A DNA stretch of 22,319 nt from an uncultured Collinsella sp. (GCA_900546105.1 URBP01000029.1:1-22319); one strand, 5' to 3'; numbered from the stretch's first letter, positions 6,678-14,884 are shown. Translations and numbers: made by a program. The notes: generated by a model not told the origin, from the letters alone.

Positions 6678-7950
6678 GAACCTCCCTGCGCGCATGGACC
6701 AAGCCGGAATCATCGACTTCGATGATAGCAACATCGAGCAGGCACGGGGCTGTAAGTCCACAGGTATCGTCAAGACGGGCATGATGGAACGAGCCGAGCG
6801 TCAGGTTGTCACCATACTCGAGCACGGCGCGCTCAACGGTGCCCACGCGACGACGAGCGTCGGCGATAGCGAGATCCTGCGCCGCGGCCCGCATATGGCG
6901 GCTGCGCTCGGTCATAACCTCGGGCGGTACCTGGTCGGGCATATCGGCGGCGAGGGTGCCGGGACGCTTGCTATAGCGGAACACATGCATGCGCGAAAAG
7001 CCCACGCGACGGCACAACGCCAGCGACTCCTCGAACTCCTCATCCGTCTCGCCGGGAAAACCGACGATGACGTCGCACGAAAGGGACGCCTGGGGCAAGT
7101 TGGCGCGAATCATGCGCACCGTATCCTCAAACGCCTCGGCGCTATAGGGACGGCCCATGCGATGCAAGGTCGCCGTGCAGCCGGACTGCACGGGCAGGTG
7201 CAAAAACGGGGCGATACGCTGCGGATAGCGCGCCATAACCTTAAGCAGGCGTTCAGAGATATCCATGGGCTCGACCGAGGAAATGCGCACATGCGGAATA
7301 GACGTGCGCTCCATAATGGCCTCGAGCAGCTCATCGATTTCGACATGCTCGTCGGTCGCGCTCTTGCCATCGTAGGCACCCAGGTTCACACCGGTCAGCA
7401 CCACCTCGGGCACGCCGGCCTCCTGGGCCTCGCGAACTTGCTCGAGCACGGACTCGACGGGCACGGAGCGCTCGGGGCCGCGTGCCTTCCACACAATGCA
7501 ATAGGTGCAGCGATGGTTGCAGCCGTCCTGAATCTTCACGCCCAGGCGAGAGCGACCGAGCGCATCGACCACCTCGCCATCGCTGCAGGCGGGAACGCTA
7601 TCGGACTCAACGCCCAGCACCTCGCAGACACGTTCGGCGACATCGATCTTGGACGGCTCGGCGATCACGCGATCCGAAAGCTCCAGCAGTTCCTCGGGAT
7701 GCAAATTGACCACGCATCCGGTCACGACCACATAGGGCTCGTTTGGATGGGCCAGCGCATGGCGGACGGCCTTACGGGTCTTGGCCTCGGCCTCGCCCGT
7801 AACGGCACAGGTGTTAATGACGATCAAGTCGGCATCCTGGGGCTCCACCATGGCAAAGCCCAGGCGCATAAGATCGGCAGTGATACGGTCAGACTCAACC
7901 CGATTGACACGGCAGCCGAGGTTGACGACGGAAATATGGGGTGCGAGCAC
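6658..7950 (-). CDS. mtaB: tRNA t6A37 methylthiotransferase MtaB
   Basis: MtaB is a radical SAM enzyme that converts t6A37 into ms2t6A37 in ANN-reading tRNAs, aiding decoding. The 430-residue product shows the UPF0004 domain with three cluster cysteines (C13, C48, C79), then the radical SAM triad C144, C148, C151 in CNHRCTYC, and a C-terminal part of TRAM type. The phrase NLGCRVNRVES near the start is typical of MtaB rather than of MiaB or RimO. The start is GTG; AAGGAG overlaps the dnaJ stop (TAAGGAG), spaced 5 bases from GTG. phoH starts inside its last 20 bases. Confidence 0.95.
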   Translation of the reverse strand: MLAPHISVVNLGCRVNRVESDRITADLMRLGFAMVEPQDADLIVINTCAVTGEAEAKTRKAVRHALAHPNEPYVVVTGCVVNLHPEELLELSDRVIAEPSKIDVAERVCEVLGVESDSVPACSDGEVVDALGRSRLGVKIQDGCNHRCTYCIVWKARGPERSVPVESVLEQVREAQEAGVPEVVLTGVNLGAYDGKSATDEHVEIDELLEAIMERTSIPHVRISSVEPMDISERLLKVMARYPQRIAPFLHLPVQSGCTATLHRMGRPYSAEAFEDTVRMIRANLPQASLSCDVIVGFPGETDEEFEESLALCRRVGFSRMHVFRYSKRPGTLAADMPDQVPPEVMTERSRHMRAAAQDLAIADARRRVGTVERAVLEYGDNLTLGSFHHARLDDTCGLTAPCLLDVAIIEVDDSGLVHARREVHGSLED

Positions 7951-7959
7951 GCGGGCTCC

Positions 7960-9108
7960 TTAATCGAGGATATCGTCGAGGGCACTCTTGATACGGTCGG
8001 TCACCGACTTCTTACCGGAAGCGACGTCATCGCCCATCTCATCGGCAAAAGCACGAAGCAGCTCGCGCTGCTTATTGGAAAGATTGGTGGGAACGACCAC
8101 GCGCAGTTGCACGATCAAGCGGCCACGCGAACCGCCACCGCCAATGCGCGGCATGCCGTAATTATTGACGCTCACGGTGTCGCCGTACTGGGCGCCGGCG
8201 GGAACCGTCACCTTAACGACCTCGTCGGGCATAATGCCCTCGACCTCGATCTCGCAGCCGAGCGCAGCCTGCGCAATCGAGATATCGCTCACCAGGTACA
8301 GGTCGTCACCGTTGCGCTTAAAGCGCTCATGGTCGGCAACGCGCACGTTGACAATCAGGTCGCCCGAAGGCTCGCCGCGAAGGCCGGCCTCGCCAAAGCC
8401 GCTCACACGCAGCTGGCGACCGGTCGAAACGCCGGCGGGAATATCGATGTCGATCTTTTCGTGCGAAGGCGTGCGGCCCTGACCGTCGCAGGTCTCGCAG
8501 GGATGGTCGATAACCGTGCCCTCGCCATGGCAGTCGGGGCAAGGCGAGGAAGACTGAACCTGGCCCAAAAACGATCGCTGAACCGTCGTGACGTAGCCCG
8601 TACCGTGGCAGCGACCGCACTGCTTTTCCTGTGCACCCTCGGCCCTACCGGTACCGTTGCAGTCCTCGCAAGGAGCAAGGCGGTCATAGCTGATCGTCTT
8701 TTTGCAGCCGAGCGCCGCCTCCTCGAGCGTCACCGAAAGCGAGATGGCCATGTCACGTCCGCGACGACGCTCACGACGGCTGCGGGCGCCACCACCGGCG
8801 CCACCGCCAAAGAACGACGAGAACAGGTCGTCCATGCCCATGCCACCAAAGATATCGTTGATGTCGACATAGCCCGAACCACCAGGACCGTCGGCAGTGC
8901 CGTAACGGTCGTAGTTAGCACGCTTCTGCTCATCGGAAAGAACGGAATAGGCCTCGTTGAGCTCCTTGAACTTGGCCTCGGCCTCGGGATCGTCCGAAAC
9001 ATCCGGATGTACGGTACGGGCCTTCTTTAGAAACGCACGCTTAATCGTCCGCGCGTCGGCATCCCTGTCGACGCCAAGCACCTCGTAGTAATCCCTATTT
9101 TCCGACAC
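7960..9108 (-). CDS. dnaJ: Chaperone protein DnaJ, type I
   Basis: DnaJ is the Hsp40 co-chaperone that hands substrates to DnaK and stimulates its ATPase through the J domain. The 382-residue product has the J domain with HPD at 34-36, a Gly/Phe-rich section (about 75-108), four zinc motifs CxxCxGxG beginning at C147, C164, C190 and C204, and both C-terminal substrate domains. I set the start at the GTG at 9108 (AAGGA upstream); the frame extends 22 codons further but lacks family sequence. A promoter TTGGGT-17-GATAAT lies just upstream. mtaB follows after 9 bases. No dnaK or grpE lies in this window, unlike in the Bacillus cluster. Confidence 0.97.
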   Translation of the reverse strand: MSENRDYYEVLGVDRDADARTIKRAFLKKARTVHPDVSDDPEAEAKFKELNEAYSVLSDEQKRANYDRYGTADGPGGSGYVDINDIFGGMGMDDLFSSFFGGGAGGGARSRRERRRGRDMAISLSVTLEEAALGCKKTISYDRLAPCEDCNGTGRAEGAQEKQCGRCHGTGYVTTVQRSFLGQVQSSSPCPDCHGEGTVIDHPCETCDGQGRTPSHEKIDIDIPAGVSTGRQLRVSGFGEAGLRGEPSGDLIVNVRVADHERFKRNGDDLYLVSDISIAQAALGCEIEVEGIMPDEVVKVTVPAGAQYGDTVSVNNYGMPRIGGGGSRGRLIVQLRVVVPTNLSNKQRELLRAFADEMGDDVASGKKSVTDRIKSALDDILD

Positions 9109-9129
9109 GACCGAATCCTTCCGACTTTC

Positions 9130-9158
9130 ATTATCGTCACAGTGCGTCCTATACCCAA
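9130..9158 (-). promoter_or_regulatory. Promoter of dnaJ
   Basis: In the 81-base spacer between the two DnaJ genes, minus-strand TTGGGT (9153-9158) and GATAAT (9130-9135) are 17 bases apart. The predicted start is about 15 bases before the dnaJ GTG, leaving room for its AAGGA. No CIRCE-type inverted repeat is visible near it. Confidence 0.55.
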
Positions 9159-9189
9159 GCTGGGCCGACCGCAAACAGAGGGTTTGATG

Positions 9190-10293
9190 TTATTGCATTT
9201 GGTACGGCGAAAGCATGGCCCGTTGCGAGCAGCTCGCGAACCAAACCGACACGAGCGCGAACATGAAGCCATTGGCAAAACCGTTGGCAAACTGCATCGC
9301 ACCGCGCTTCCACCACAGCAGGCTGCGATGAAGCACACCGTCCGAAAGCACCATGAACAGGCCCATGGTAAACGGAATAAAGCACATCACGGCAAAGGCC
9401 GAGAACACGCCCGAGATGGCCGACAGCACCAAAAACGGCGCCACGATGCCCATCAGGTAAAAACCGGTACGAGCTTTGCCTTCCAAGCGCTCGGCCTCAA
9501 CATGGGCGCGGCCGACCAGGTCGCCGCCCGCGGCACCGTTGGTGCCAGCATGACCCATGCCGCTAATGCGGACCTCGTCGCCATCGTGCGTGCCGGCAGG
9601 AAACTCAATCGTCTGCTCGGAGGTTACGCGAGTACGACCGCTGCCACCGCAATCGGGGCAGGGGTCGGCCACGACCTTACCGGAACCGCCACACTCGGGA
9701 CAGACCGACCGGAACGTGCCCGCACCAAACAGGAAGGACAGGTCGACGTCGATGTGGCCGCGGCCGCCACAGCTCGGGCAGGTATGGGCATGCTCGGAGG
9801 AGACAGAACCCGAGCCGCCACAGTGACCACAGGTATCGAAGCGCGTATAGCGGACGGTCTTGCGGGCACCGCCCTTGGCCTCCTTGGCGTCGAGCTTGAT
9901 ATCGACGACCACGTTGGCGCCGTTCTCGGGATTGTAGGCAGCCTGGCCGCGACGCTGCTGGCCCCAGGCGCCACCAAAGGGAAAGCCGCCCTCAAAGGGA
10001 TTGCCATAGCCCGTGTTGCCGGCGTAGCCGCCACCATAGGGCGAAGCTGTAGGAGCACCGGTAAAGGGATTGCCAGAACGCATGGCGTCATAGCGCGCAC
10101 GTTTTTGCTCATCCGAAAGCACGGCGTAGGCCTCGGAAACCTCTTTAAACTTTTCCTCGGCATCCGGCTCTTTGTTGACGTCCGGATGGAGCTTGCGAGC
10201 CTTTTGCTGGAAGGCCTTCTGTATATCACGCGAGGTAGCGTCCTTGGAGACACCCAGAATCTCGTAATAATCTTTTTCGTTCATCGTCGCCAT
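9190..10293 (-). CDS. Membrane-anchored DnaJ-like protein lacking the second C-terminal domain
   Basis: The 367-residue product begins as a type I DnaJ: J domain with HPD at 36-38, a long Gly/Phe/Tyr-rich section (about 73-118), and four zinc motifs CxxCGGxG at C155, C172, C198 and C212, then a CTD-I end (FPAGTHDGDEVRISGMG) to about 268. The usual second substrate domain and dimerisation helix are missing. Instead there is a hydrophobic tail: about 278-316 (probably two membrane helices) and 338-356. It may therefore recruit DnaK to the membrane; this is inferred. The ATG at 10293 has AGGAGG 9 bases upstream; an ATG three codons later and a GTG at 10314 are less likely. A CCGCTCGGGTAGAAT promoter candidate precedes it. 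I know no standard gene symbol for it. Confidence 0.9.
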   Translation of the reverse strand: MATMNEKDYYEILGVSKDATSRDIQKAFQQKARKLHPDVNKEPDAEEKFKEVSEAYAVLSDEQKRARYDAMRSGNPFTGAPTASPYGGGYAGNTGYGNPFEGGFPFGGAWGQQRRGQAAYNPENGANVVVDIKLDAKEAKGGARKTVRYTRFDTCGHCGGSGSVSSEHAHTCPSCGGRGHIDVDLSFLFGAGTFRSVCPECGGSGKVVADPCPDCGGSGRTRVTSEQTIEFPAGTHDGDEVRISGMGHAGTNGAAGGDLVGRAHVEAERLEGKARTGFYLMGIVAPFLVLSAISGVFSAFAVMCFIPFTMGLFMVLSDGVLHRSLLWWKRGAMQFANGFANGFMFALVSVWFASCSQRAMLSPYQMQ

Positions 10294-10335
10294 GCGCGGC
10301 AACCTCCTGCTCACAGCAGCGTATATATTCCGGTA

Positions 10336-10350
10336 ATTCTACCCGAGCGG
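10336..10350 (-). promoter_or_regulatory. Candidate promoter of the membrane DnaJ gene
   Basis: Minus-strand CCGCTCGGGTAGAAT lies in the 58-base hemW spacer; TAGAAT (10336-10341) is a good -10. No -35 hexamer of the TTGACA type sits at 17 bases. The same 11-mer CCGCTCGGGTA occurs at the lepA promoter. Confidence 0.4.
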
Positions 10351-10351
10351 C

Positions 10352-11584
10352 CTAAGCTAGATCCCAAAACAGCTCGAACAGAACATTTCCATCGAGCCAG
10401 CCCAGGTGTGTCGGCGCAAGACGAGCTCGAACATGGCCCGCGACGACATCTGCCGTAGTGAAGGGTCCCTCATGACCCCAGAGCGTCTCGGGCACCCAAG
10501 TGGCAAGACCCAATTCGAGCGCGCGATCGCAGGCAGCTGCCAGCTCGCCCGTTGGGATGACGCAAGCTGCACGAGCCAACAGGTCGGACGCAACACCGTG
10601 CGTCATGCGACAAGCGAGCATCAAGTCTTCGGCGACAGCCTCGCGCTGCGACAGATATTCGGCCTCGAACGCCGTCGCGTCATCGTCACGTTGCACCAGA
10701 CGCACGCGGTACGCATCGCCTCGAGAAGACACGCCGGGGAACAAACCTGCAAGACGGTCGAAATCCTCGTCGTCGAGCATGCCCGCGGCAGAACGACCCA
10801 GGCCCAGGTAGCCCTGTCCGGTCCAGTAGGCAATGTTATGGGCGCACTCATGGCCGTCGAGCGCGTAGCTTGCCACCTCATACGGACGATAGCCGGCCGC
10901 ACCCAGGCGCTCACGCGCCGCGTCCATGCACGAAGCCTGAAAATCCTCGTCGGGCTCGAGCGACTCGTCACGGCACGCCATGCGATAGAGTGGCGTGCCC
11001 TCCTCGAGCGTGAGCGGGTAGACCGACACATGATGAGGCGCCGCCGCCAACACGCCATCGAGCGTTCTCCGCCAGCTTGCGGCCGTCTGCCCGGGAAGGC
11101 CGCACATCAGGTCGCACGACACATCGAGGCCAGCGTCCTTCACCGTCGCGATAGCCGCAAGTGCGCGATTAGCATCGTGAATGCGGCCAATAGCAGCCAG
11201 CTCGGTATTGTCGAGGGTTTGCACGCCCAGAGAGATGCGCATGACACCCGCCTCGGCAAGCGCGGTGGCGAGCTCGACGGTCAGCGACTCAGGATTGGCT
11301 TCGCAAGTAAATTCAACGGGCTTGCACCACATGGAGATACGACGGGCAAGTTTCACCAGGCGCTCCCCAGCCAGTGAGGGCGTGCCGCCGCCAATATAGA
11401 CCGTGCGGACCTGCGCAAGCGCCCCGGCGTCGCCAAAGGAATCGAGGCGCGCATACAGCTGCTCAAAATAGGAATCGAGCGCAGCATCCAAATCACACAG
11501 AGCAAAGCTGCGCGAGTCAAAGTCGCAATAGCGGCATTTTTGAGCGCAAAACGGCACGTGCACGTACAGCGCGGTAACGGCCAC
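10352..11584 (-). CDS. hemW: Heme chaperone HemW (radical SAM)
   Basis: HemW belongs to the radical SAM family once annotated as oxygen-independent coproporphyrinogen III oxidase; proven members bind heme and deliver it to membrane hemoproteins. The 410-residue product has the cluster triad C13, C17, C20 (CAQKCRYC), GGGTPS at 65-70, and the HemW-specific HNxxYW motif at 249-254, which separates it from HemN. HemN's fourth cysteine pattern is absent. The start is GTG with GGAGG 7 bases upstream, placed 2 bases after the dusB stop, so the genes are coupled. lepA-hemW linkage is widespread in Firmicutes. Whether this likely anaerobe uses heme cannot be told from here. Confidence 0.93.
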   Translation of the reverse strand: MAVTALYVHVPFCAQKCRYCDFDSRSFALCDLDAALDSYFEQLYARLDSFGDAGALAQVRTVYIGGGTPSLAGERLVKLARRISMWCKPVEFTCEANPESLTVELATALAEAGVMRISLGVQTLDNTELAAIGRIHDANRALAAIATVKDAGLDVSCDLMCGLPGQTAASWRRTLDGVLAAAPHHVSVYPLTLEEGTPLYRMACRDESLEPDEDFQASCMDAARERLGAAGYRPYEVASYALDGHECAHNIAYWTGQGYLGLGRSAAGMLDDEDFDRLAGLFPGVSSRGDAYRVRLVQRDDDATAFEAEYLSQREAVAEDLMLACRMTHGVASDLLARAACVIPTGELAAACDRALELGLATWVPETLWGHEGPFTTADVVAGHVRARLAPTHLGWLDGNVLFELFWDLA

Positions 11585-11586
11585 CC

Positions 11587-12630
11587 TTAGGCCTCCAGCG
11601 GATGAGCGGGCACCGACTCACCGGCGGCAAGCGCGGCCTCGCAGGCCACCACATCGCGCTCGATATCATCGACCAGCGACATGAACTCCTCGTACGTAGA
11701 GCAACGCACCACCTGAGCGCGCCAGGCGGCGGCATGGGGCATGCCTTTTAAGTACCAGCTTGCGTACGTGCGGGCGCGCGACATGAGCGGCAAGAGCTCA
11801 TGCGTCAGCGTTAGGTGCTCACGCAGAGCGTCCAAGCGCTCGACGGAGCTGCGCGGCGGCACCGGTATGCCATCGAGCGCAAGGGCGCGAGCATCACCAA
11901 AGACCCAGGGATTACCGTAGATACCGCGCGCGATAAACACCGCGCTGGCACCCGAGCCGTGCAGATGCTCAGCAGCGTCCTCGGCCGAGAACACATCGCC
12001 CGAACCAATCACGGGAATCTCGACAGCGTCGGCAACCTCATCGACGACCGACCAGTCGGCCTGGCCCGTGTAGAGCTGCGTGGCGCAACGACCATGCACG
12101 GCGACTGCGGCAGCCCCTGCGCCCTCAAGCATCTGGGCAAACGTCGCGGCATTACGGTCCTCAGCATAAAAGCCCTTGCGGATCTTGACGGTCACGGGCA
12201 CGTGCGCCGCGCCCACCGTGGCCTCGACGATCTTCTCCGCCAGGTCGGGCGTGCGCATGAGCGCCGAACCCTCGCCCTTGGTAACGACCTTGCGGGCGGG
12301 GCATGCCATATTGATGTCGATGAGCGACAGGCGATCGCCAACGCGCTCCTCGACGGCGGCGACGGCGCTCGCAAACTGATCGGGCTTGGAGCCAAAGAGC
12401 TGCACGCAAATCTTCTGTTCCTCGTCGGCCGGCAGCACCAGGCGCCACGTTTTGTTGCTGGCATAGGCAAGGCCTGCCACGCTCACCATCTCGCTGTAGG
12501 CAAGGTTGGCACCGCGGCGGCGGCACATAATGCGGTAGGCGGGGTCGGTCACGCCCGCCATGGGAGCCATAAGGAACGGCTGCTCGGCATAGGCGCCCAG
12601 CAGCCGCAGACTATATTCGGAAAGAGCCAT
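11587..12630 (-). CDS. dusB: tRNA-dihydrouridine synthase (DusB type)
   Basis: Dus enzymes reduce specific uridines in tRNA using FMN and NADPH. The 347-residue product begins its TIM barrel with APMAGVTD at 22-29 and carries the catalytic cysteine C110 in NMACPARKV, followed by KGEGSALM. Later VHGR and a SGDVF phosphate-binding stretch are seen, then the helical tRNA-binding C-terminal domain. The ATG lies 4 bases behind lepA, with AAGGTGGA inside the lepA end as the likely ribosome binding site. The B subtype is inferred from overall resemblance; DusB-like naming is usual in Gram-positives. Confidence 0.93.
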   Translation of the reverse strand: MALSEYSLRLLGAYAEQPFLMAPMAGVTDPAYRIMCRRRGANLAYSEMVSVAGLAYASNKTWRLVLPADEEQKICVQLFGSKPDQFASAVAAVEERVGDRLSLIDINMACPARKVVTKGEGSALMRTPDLAEKIVEATVGAAHVPVTVKIRKGFYAEDRNAATFAQMLEGAGAAAVAVHGRCATQLYTGQADWSVVDEVADAVEIPVIGSGDVFSAEDAAEHLHGSGASAVFIARGIYGNPWVFGDARALALDGIPVPPRSSVERLDALREHLTLTHELLPLMSRARTYASWYLKGMPHAAAWRAQVVRCSTYEEFMSLVDDIERDVVACEAALAAGESVPAHPLEA

Positions 12631-12634
12631 AGAC

Positions 12635-14446
12635 CTACTCGTCCACCTTGAGGATCGCCATAAAGGCCTCCTGCGGGACCTCGACCGATCCGATGGCCTT
12701 CATACGCTTCTTGCCCTCTTTCTGCTTCTCGAGCAGCTTGCGCTTACGCGAGATATCGCCGCCGTAGCACTTGGCAAGAACGTCCTTGCGACGCGCCTTG
12801 ACGGTGGAACGGGCGATGATCTTGTTGCCGATAGCACCCTGGATGGGCACCTCGAACAGCTGACGCGGGATGATCTCCTTGAGCTTGTCGCACAGGCCAC
12901 GGGCCAGGCCATATGCCTTGTCCTTATGGACGATAAACGACAGCGCGTCCACCTCGTCGCCCGAAAGCAGGATGTCGAGCTTGACGAGCTCGGAGGGACG
13001 ATACTCGTTGAACTCGTAATCGAGCGAAGCATAGCCCTTGGTACGGCTCTTGAGCTGGTCAAAGAAGTCCAAGATGAGCTCGGCGAGCGGCATATCGAAG
13101 CGCATCTCGACCGATTTGCTCGTCAGGTGGATCATGTCGGTTGTGACGCCGCGGTGCTCGATGGCGAGCTGCATGACGGCACCCGTGTACTCAGGCGGAC
13201 AGATGATCTTTGCCTTGAGGTAGGGTTCCTCGATACGTTCGATGCGCGTGGCCTCGGGAAGGTCCTGCGGACTGCGGACATCAATCATTTCGCCGTCGGT
13301 CTTGTAGACGTGATAGTCGACCGAGGGACTCGTGGCAATGAGGTCCAGGTTGAACTCGCGCTCCAGGCGTTCCTTGACGACTTCCATATGCAGCAGGCCC
13401 AGGAAGCCCACGCGGAAGCCAAAGCCGAGCGCCACCGACGTCTCGGGCTCCCACACCAACGACGGATCGTTGACGTGCAGCTTATCGAGGGCGTCACGCA
13501 GGTTCTCGTAGTCCTTGTTGTCGATCGGGAACAGGCCCGTATAGACCATGGGCTTGGCCTCGCGATAACCGGGAAGCGGCTCGGGGCAGGGGTTCGACGC
13601 CCACGTAAGGGTATCGCCCACGCGAACGGCCTCGGGGTCCTTCAAGCCCGTAACCACATATCCGACCTCGCCGACCGTCAGCGCATCGACCGGGGTCTCG
13701 GCAGGACGCTTGACGCCCACGCCGTCGACCAAAAAGTCGCCCTTGGCCTGCATCATAAGCAGGGTATCGCCCTTTTTGATGGAACCATCGAAGACGCGCA
13801 CCGTAGCCACCACACCGCGATACTCGTCAAAGTACGAATCCAAAATGAGCGCTTTGAGCGGAGCGTTTGCATCGCCCTTAGGCGGCGAAATCAAAAAGAC
13901 GATGGACTCCAGCAGATCGTGAATGCCCTCGCCGGTCTTGCCCGAGACGCACACGGCATCATCGGCGGGAATCGCCAGGTCGTCCTCGATCTCGGTCTTA
14001 ACCTCGTCGGGATGGGCCGAGGGCAGGTCGATCTTGTTGATAGCGGGCACAATGTCCAGATTGGCGTTCATGGCGAGCGTCGCGTTGGAGACGGTCTGTG
14101 CCTCGACACCCTGAGTGGCGTCGACGACGAGCACCGCGCCCTCACAAGCGGCCAGCGAACGCGAGACCTCGTAGGTAAAGTCTACATGGCCCGGCGTATC
14201 GATGAGGTTGAACTGATACGTCTCGCCGTCGTCGGCGTCATAGGACACGCGGACGGCGTTGGACTTGATCGTGATGCCGCGCTCGCGCTCGATATCCATG
14301 GTGTCGAGCAGCTGCGACTCCATGTCGCGTTCGTCGACGGTATGGGTGAGCTCGAGGATGCGGTCACTGATCGTGGACTTGCCATGGTCGATGTGCGCAA
14401 CGATCGAGAAGTTGCGGATGTGGGAAATGTCAATTGAAGTATTCAT
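12635..14446 (-). CDS. lepA: Elongation factor 4 (LepA)
   Basis: LepA/EF4 is a ribosome-bound GTPase, implicated in back-translocation and in 30S assembly and initiation. The 603-residue product has the G1 region AHIDHGKST at 17-25, DTPGH as G3, NKIDLPSAHP around G4, then EF-G-like domains and the LepA-specific C-terminal domain (GNKIIARSTVKA, then CYGGDISRKRKLLEKQKEGKKRM). I chose the ATG at 14446, which places eight residues before IRNFSIVAHIDH as in the family. There is no Shine-Dalgarno; instead a -10 element TAAGAT ends 7 bases before ATG, so the message is probably leaderless. dusB follows after 4 bases. Confidence 0.97.
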   Translation of the reverse strand: MNTSIDISHIRNFSIVAHIDHGKSTISDRILELTHTVDERDMESQLLDTMDIERERGITIKSNAVRVSYDADDGETYQFNLIDTPGHVDFTYEVSRSLAACEGAVLVVDATQGVEAQTVSNATLAMNANLDIVPAINKIDLPSAHPDEVKTEIEDDLAIPADDAVCVSGKTGEGIHDLLESIVFLISPPKGDANAPLKALILDSYFDEYRGVVATVRVFDGSIKKGDTLLMMQAKGDFLVDGVGVKRPAETPVDALTVGEVGYVVTGLKDPEAVRVGDTLTWASNPCPEPLPGYREAKPMVYTGLFPIDNKDYENLRDALDKLHVNDPSLVWEPETSVALGFGFRVGFLGLLHMEVVKERLEREFNLDLIATSPSVDYHVYKTDGEMIDVRSPQDLPEATRIERIEEPYLKAKIICPPEYTGAVMQLAIEHRGVTTDMIHLTSKSVEMRFDMPLAELILDFFDQLKSRTKGYASLDYEFNEYRPSELVKLDILLSGDEVDALSFIVHKDKAYGLARGLCDKLKEIIPRQLFEVPIQGAIGNKIIARSTVKARRKDVLAKCYGGDISRKRKLLEKQKEGKKRMKAIGSVEVPQEAFMAILKVDE

Positions 14447-14453
14447 GCGGACT

Positions 14454-14468
14454 ATCTTACCCGAGCGG
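14454..14468 (-). promoter_or_regulatory. Promoter of lepA, likely giving a leaderless mRNA
   Basis: Minus-strand CCGCTCGGGTAAGAT: the -10 TAAGAT (14454-14459) is separated from the lepA ATG by exactly 7 bases (AGTCCGC), so transcription should start at or next to the A of ATG. The upstream CCGCTCGGG matches the promoter of the membrane dnaJ. Confidence 0.5.
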
Positions 14469-14474
14469 TACAAA

Positions 14475-14508
14475 AAATGGAGCCTGTTCCATAAAACAGG
14501 CTCCATTT
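14475..14508 (-). terminator. Rho-independent terminator of rpsT
   Basis: A perfect 14-bp stem (arms 14475-14488 and 14495-14508) encloses a 6-base loop. On the minus strand the stem runs through ATTTTTT. It follows rpsT by 34 bases and insulates lepA. Confidence 0.9.
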
Positions 14509-14542
14509 ATGCGCGTAATCTGTGTGGTGTGAAATTTACAAC

Positions 14543-14809
14543 TTAGGCGTTGATGCTGTTCACGAGCTTGGCAAGACCGGACTTGCGGTTGGAAGCCTGG
14601 TTCTTGTGGATAACATGCTTGGCGGCAGCCATGTCGAGACGCTTCGTGACGGTCTTGAGGGCAGCCTGGGCCTTTTCAGCATCGCCCTCGGCGACGGCGG
14701 ACTGGACGTGCTTGGTCAGCGTCTTGAGCTCGGACTTGACAGCCTTGTTACGCATGCGAGCTGCCTCATTGGTGCGGATACGCTTCTTCTGAGACTTGAT
14801 GTTTGCCAC
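14543..14809 (-). CDS. rpsT: 30S ribosomal protein S20
   Basis: S20 binds 16S rRNA near the foot of the 30S subunit. The 88-residue product, the family's usual length, has the typical ANIKSQKKRIRTNE beginning and the KHVIHKNQASNRKSGLAKLVN end; it is highly basic and all-helical. The start is the GTG at 14809, chosen because the family begins with MANIKSQ; AAAGGA lies about 10 bases upstream. It has its own extended -10 promoter in the 133-base spacer behind holA, and a strong terminator. The leader carries a hairpin followed by six T, see 14837-14873. Confidence 0.96.
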   Translation of the reverse strand: MANIKSQKKRIRTNEAARMRNKAVKSELKTLTKHVQSAVAEGDAEKAQAALKTVTKRLDMAAAKHVIHKNQASNRKSGLAKLVNSINA

Positions 14810-14836
14810 TTCTGGAGTTCCTTTCGAGTTCCTTGC

Positions 14837-14873
14837 AAAAAATGTATGACACCTCTGAGACACGGTGAGGTCA
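14837..14873 (-). promoter_or_regulatory. Terminator-like hairpin in the rpsT leader
   Basis: On the minus strand TGACCTC (14867-14873) pairs with GAGGTGTCA (14847-14855) with a 2-base bulge; TTGC and GCAA further out may extend it. Four bases later comes TTTTTT (14837-14842). It lies between the promoter and the rpsT GTG, so attenuation or S20 feedback is possible. Confidence 0.4.
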
Positions 14874-14884
14874 TGCAAGCGCCT

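Noticed and set aside
6343..9030. An 895-codon plus-strand open frame opposite phoH, mtaB and dnaJ.
   Set aside because: It spans three well-supported minus-strand genes and their junctions, has His/Ala/Gly-rich nonsense composition and no ribosome binding site; a codon-bias shadow.
8900..9200. Search for a CIRCE element upstream of the dnaJ genes.
   Set aside because: No TTAGCACTC-N9-GAGTGCTAA-like repeat was found in either spacer.
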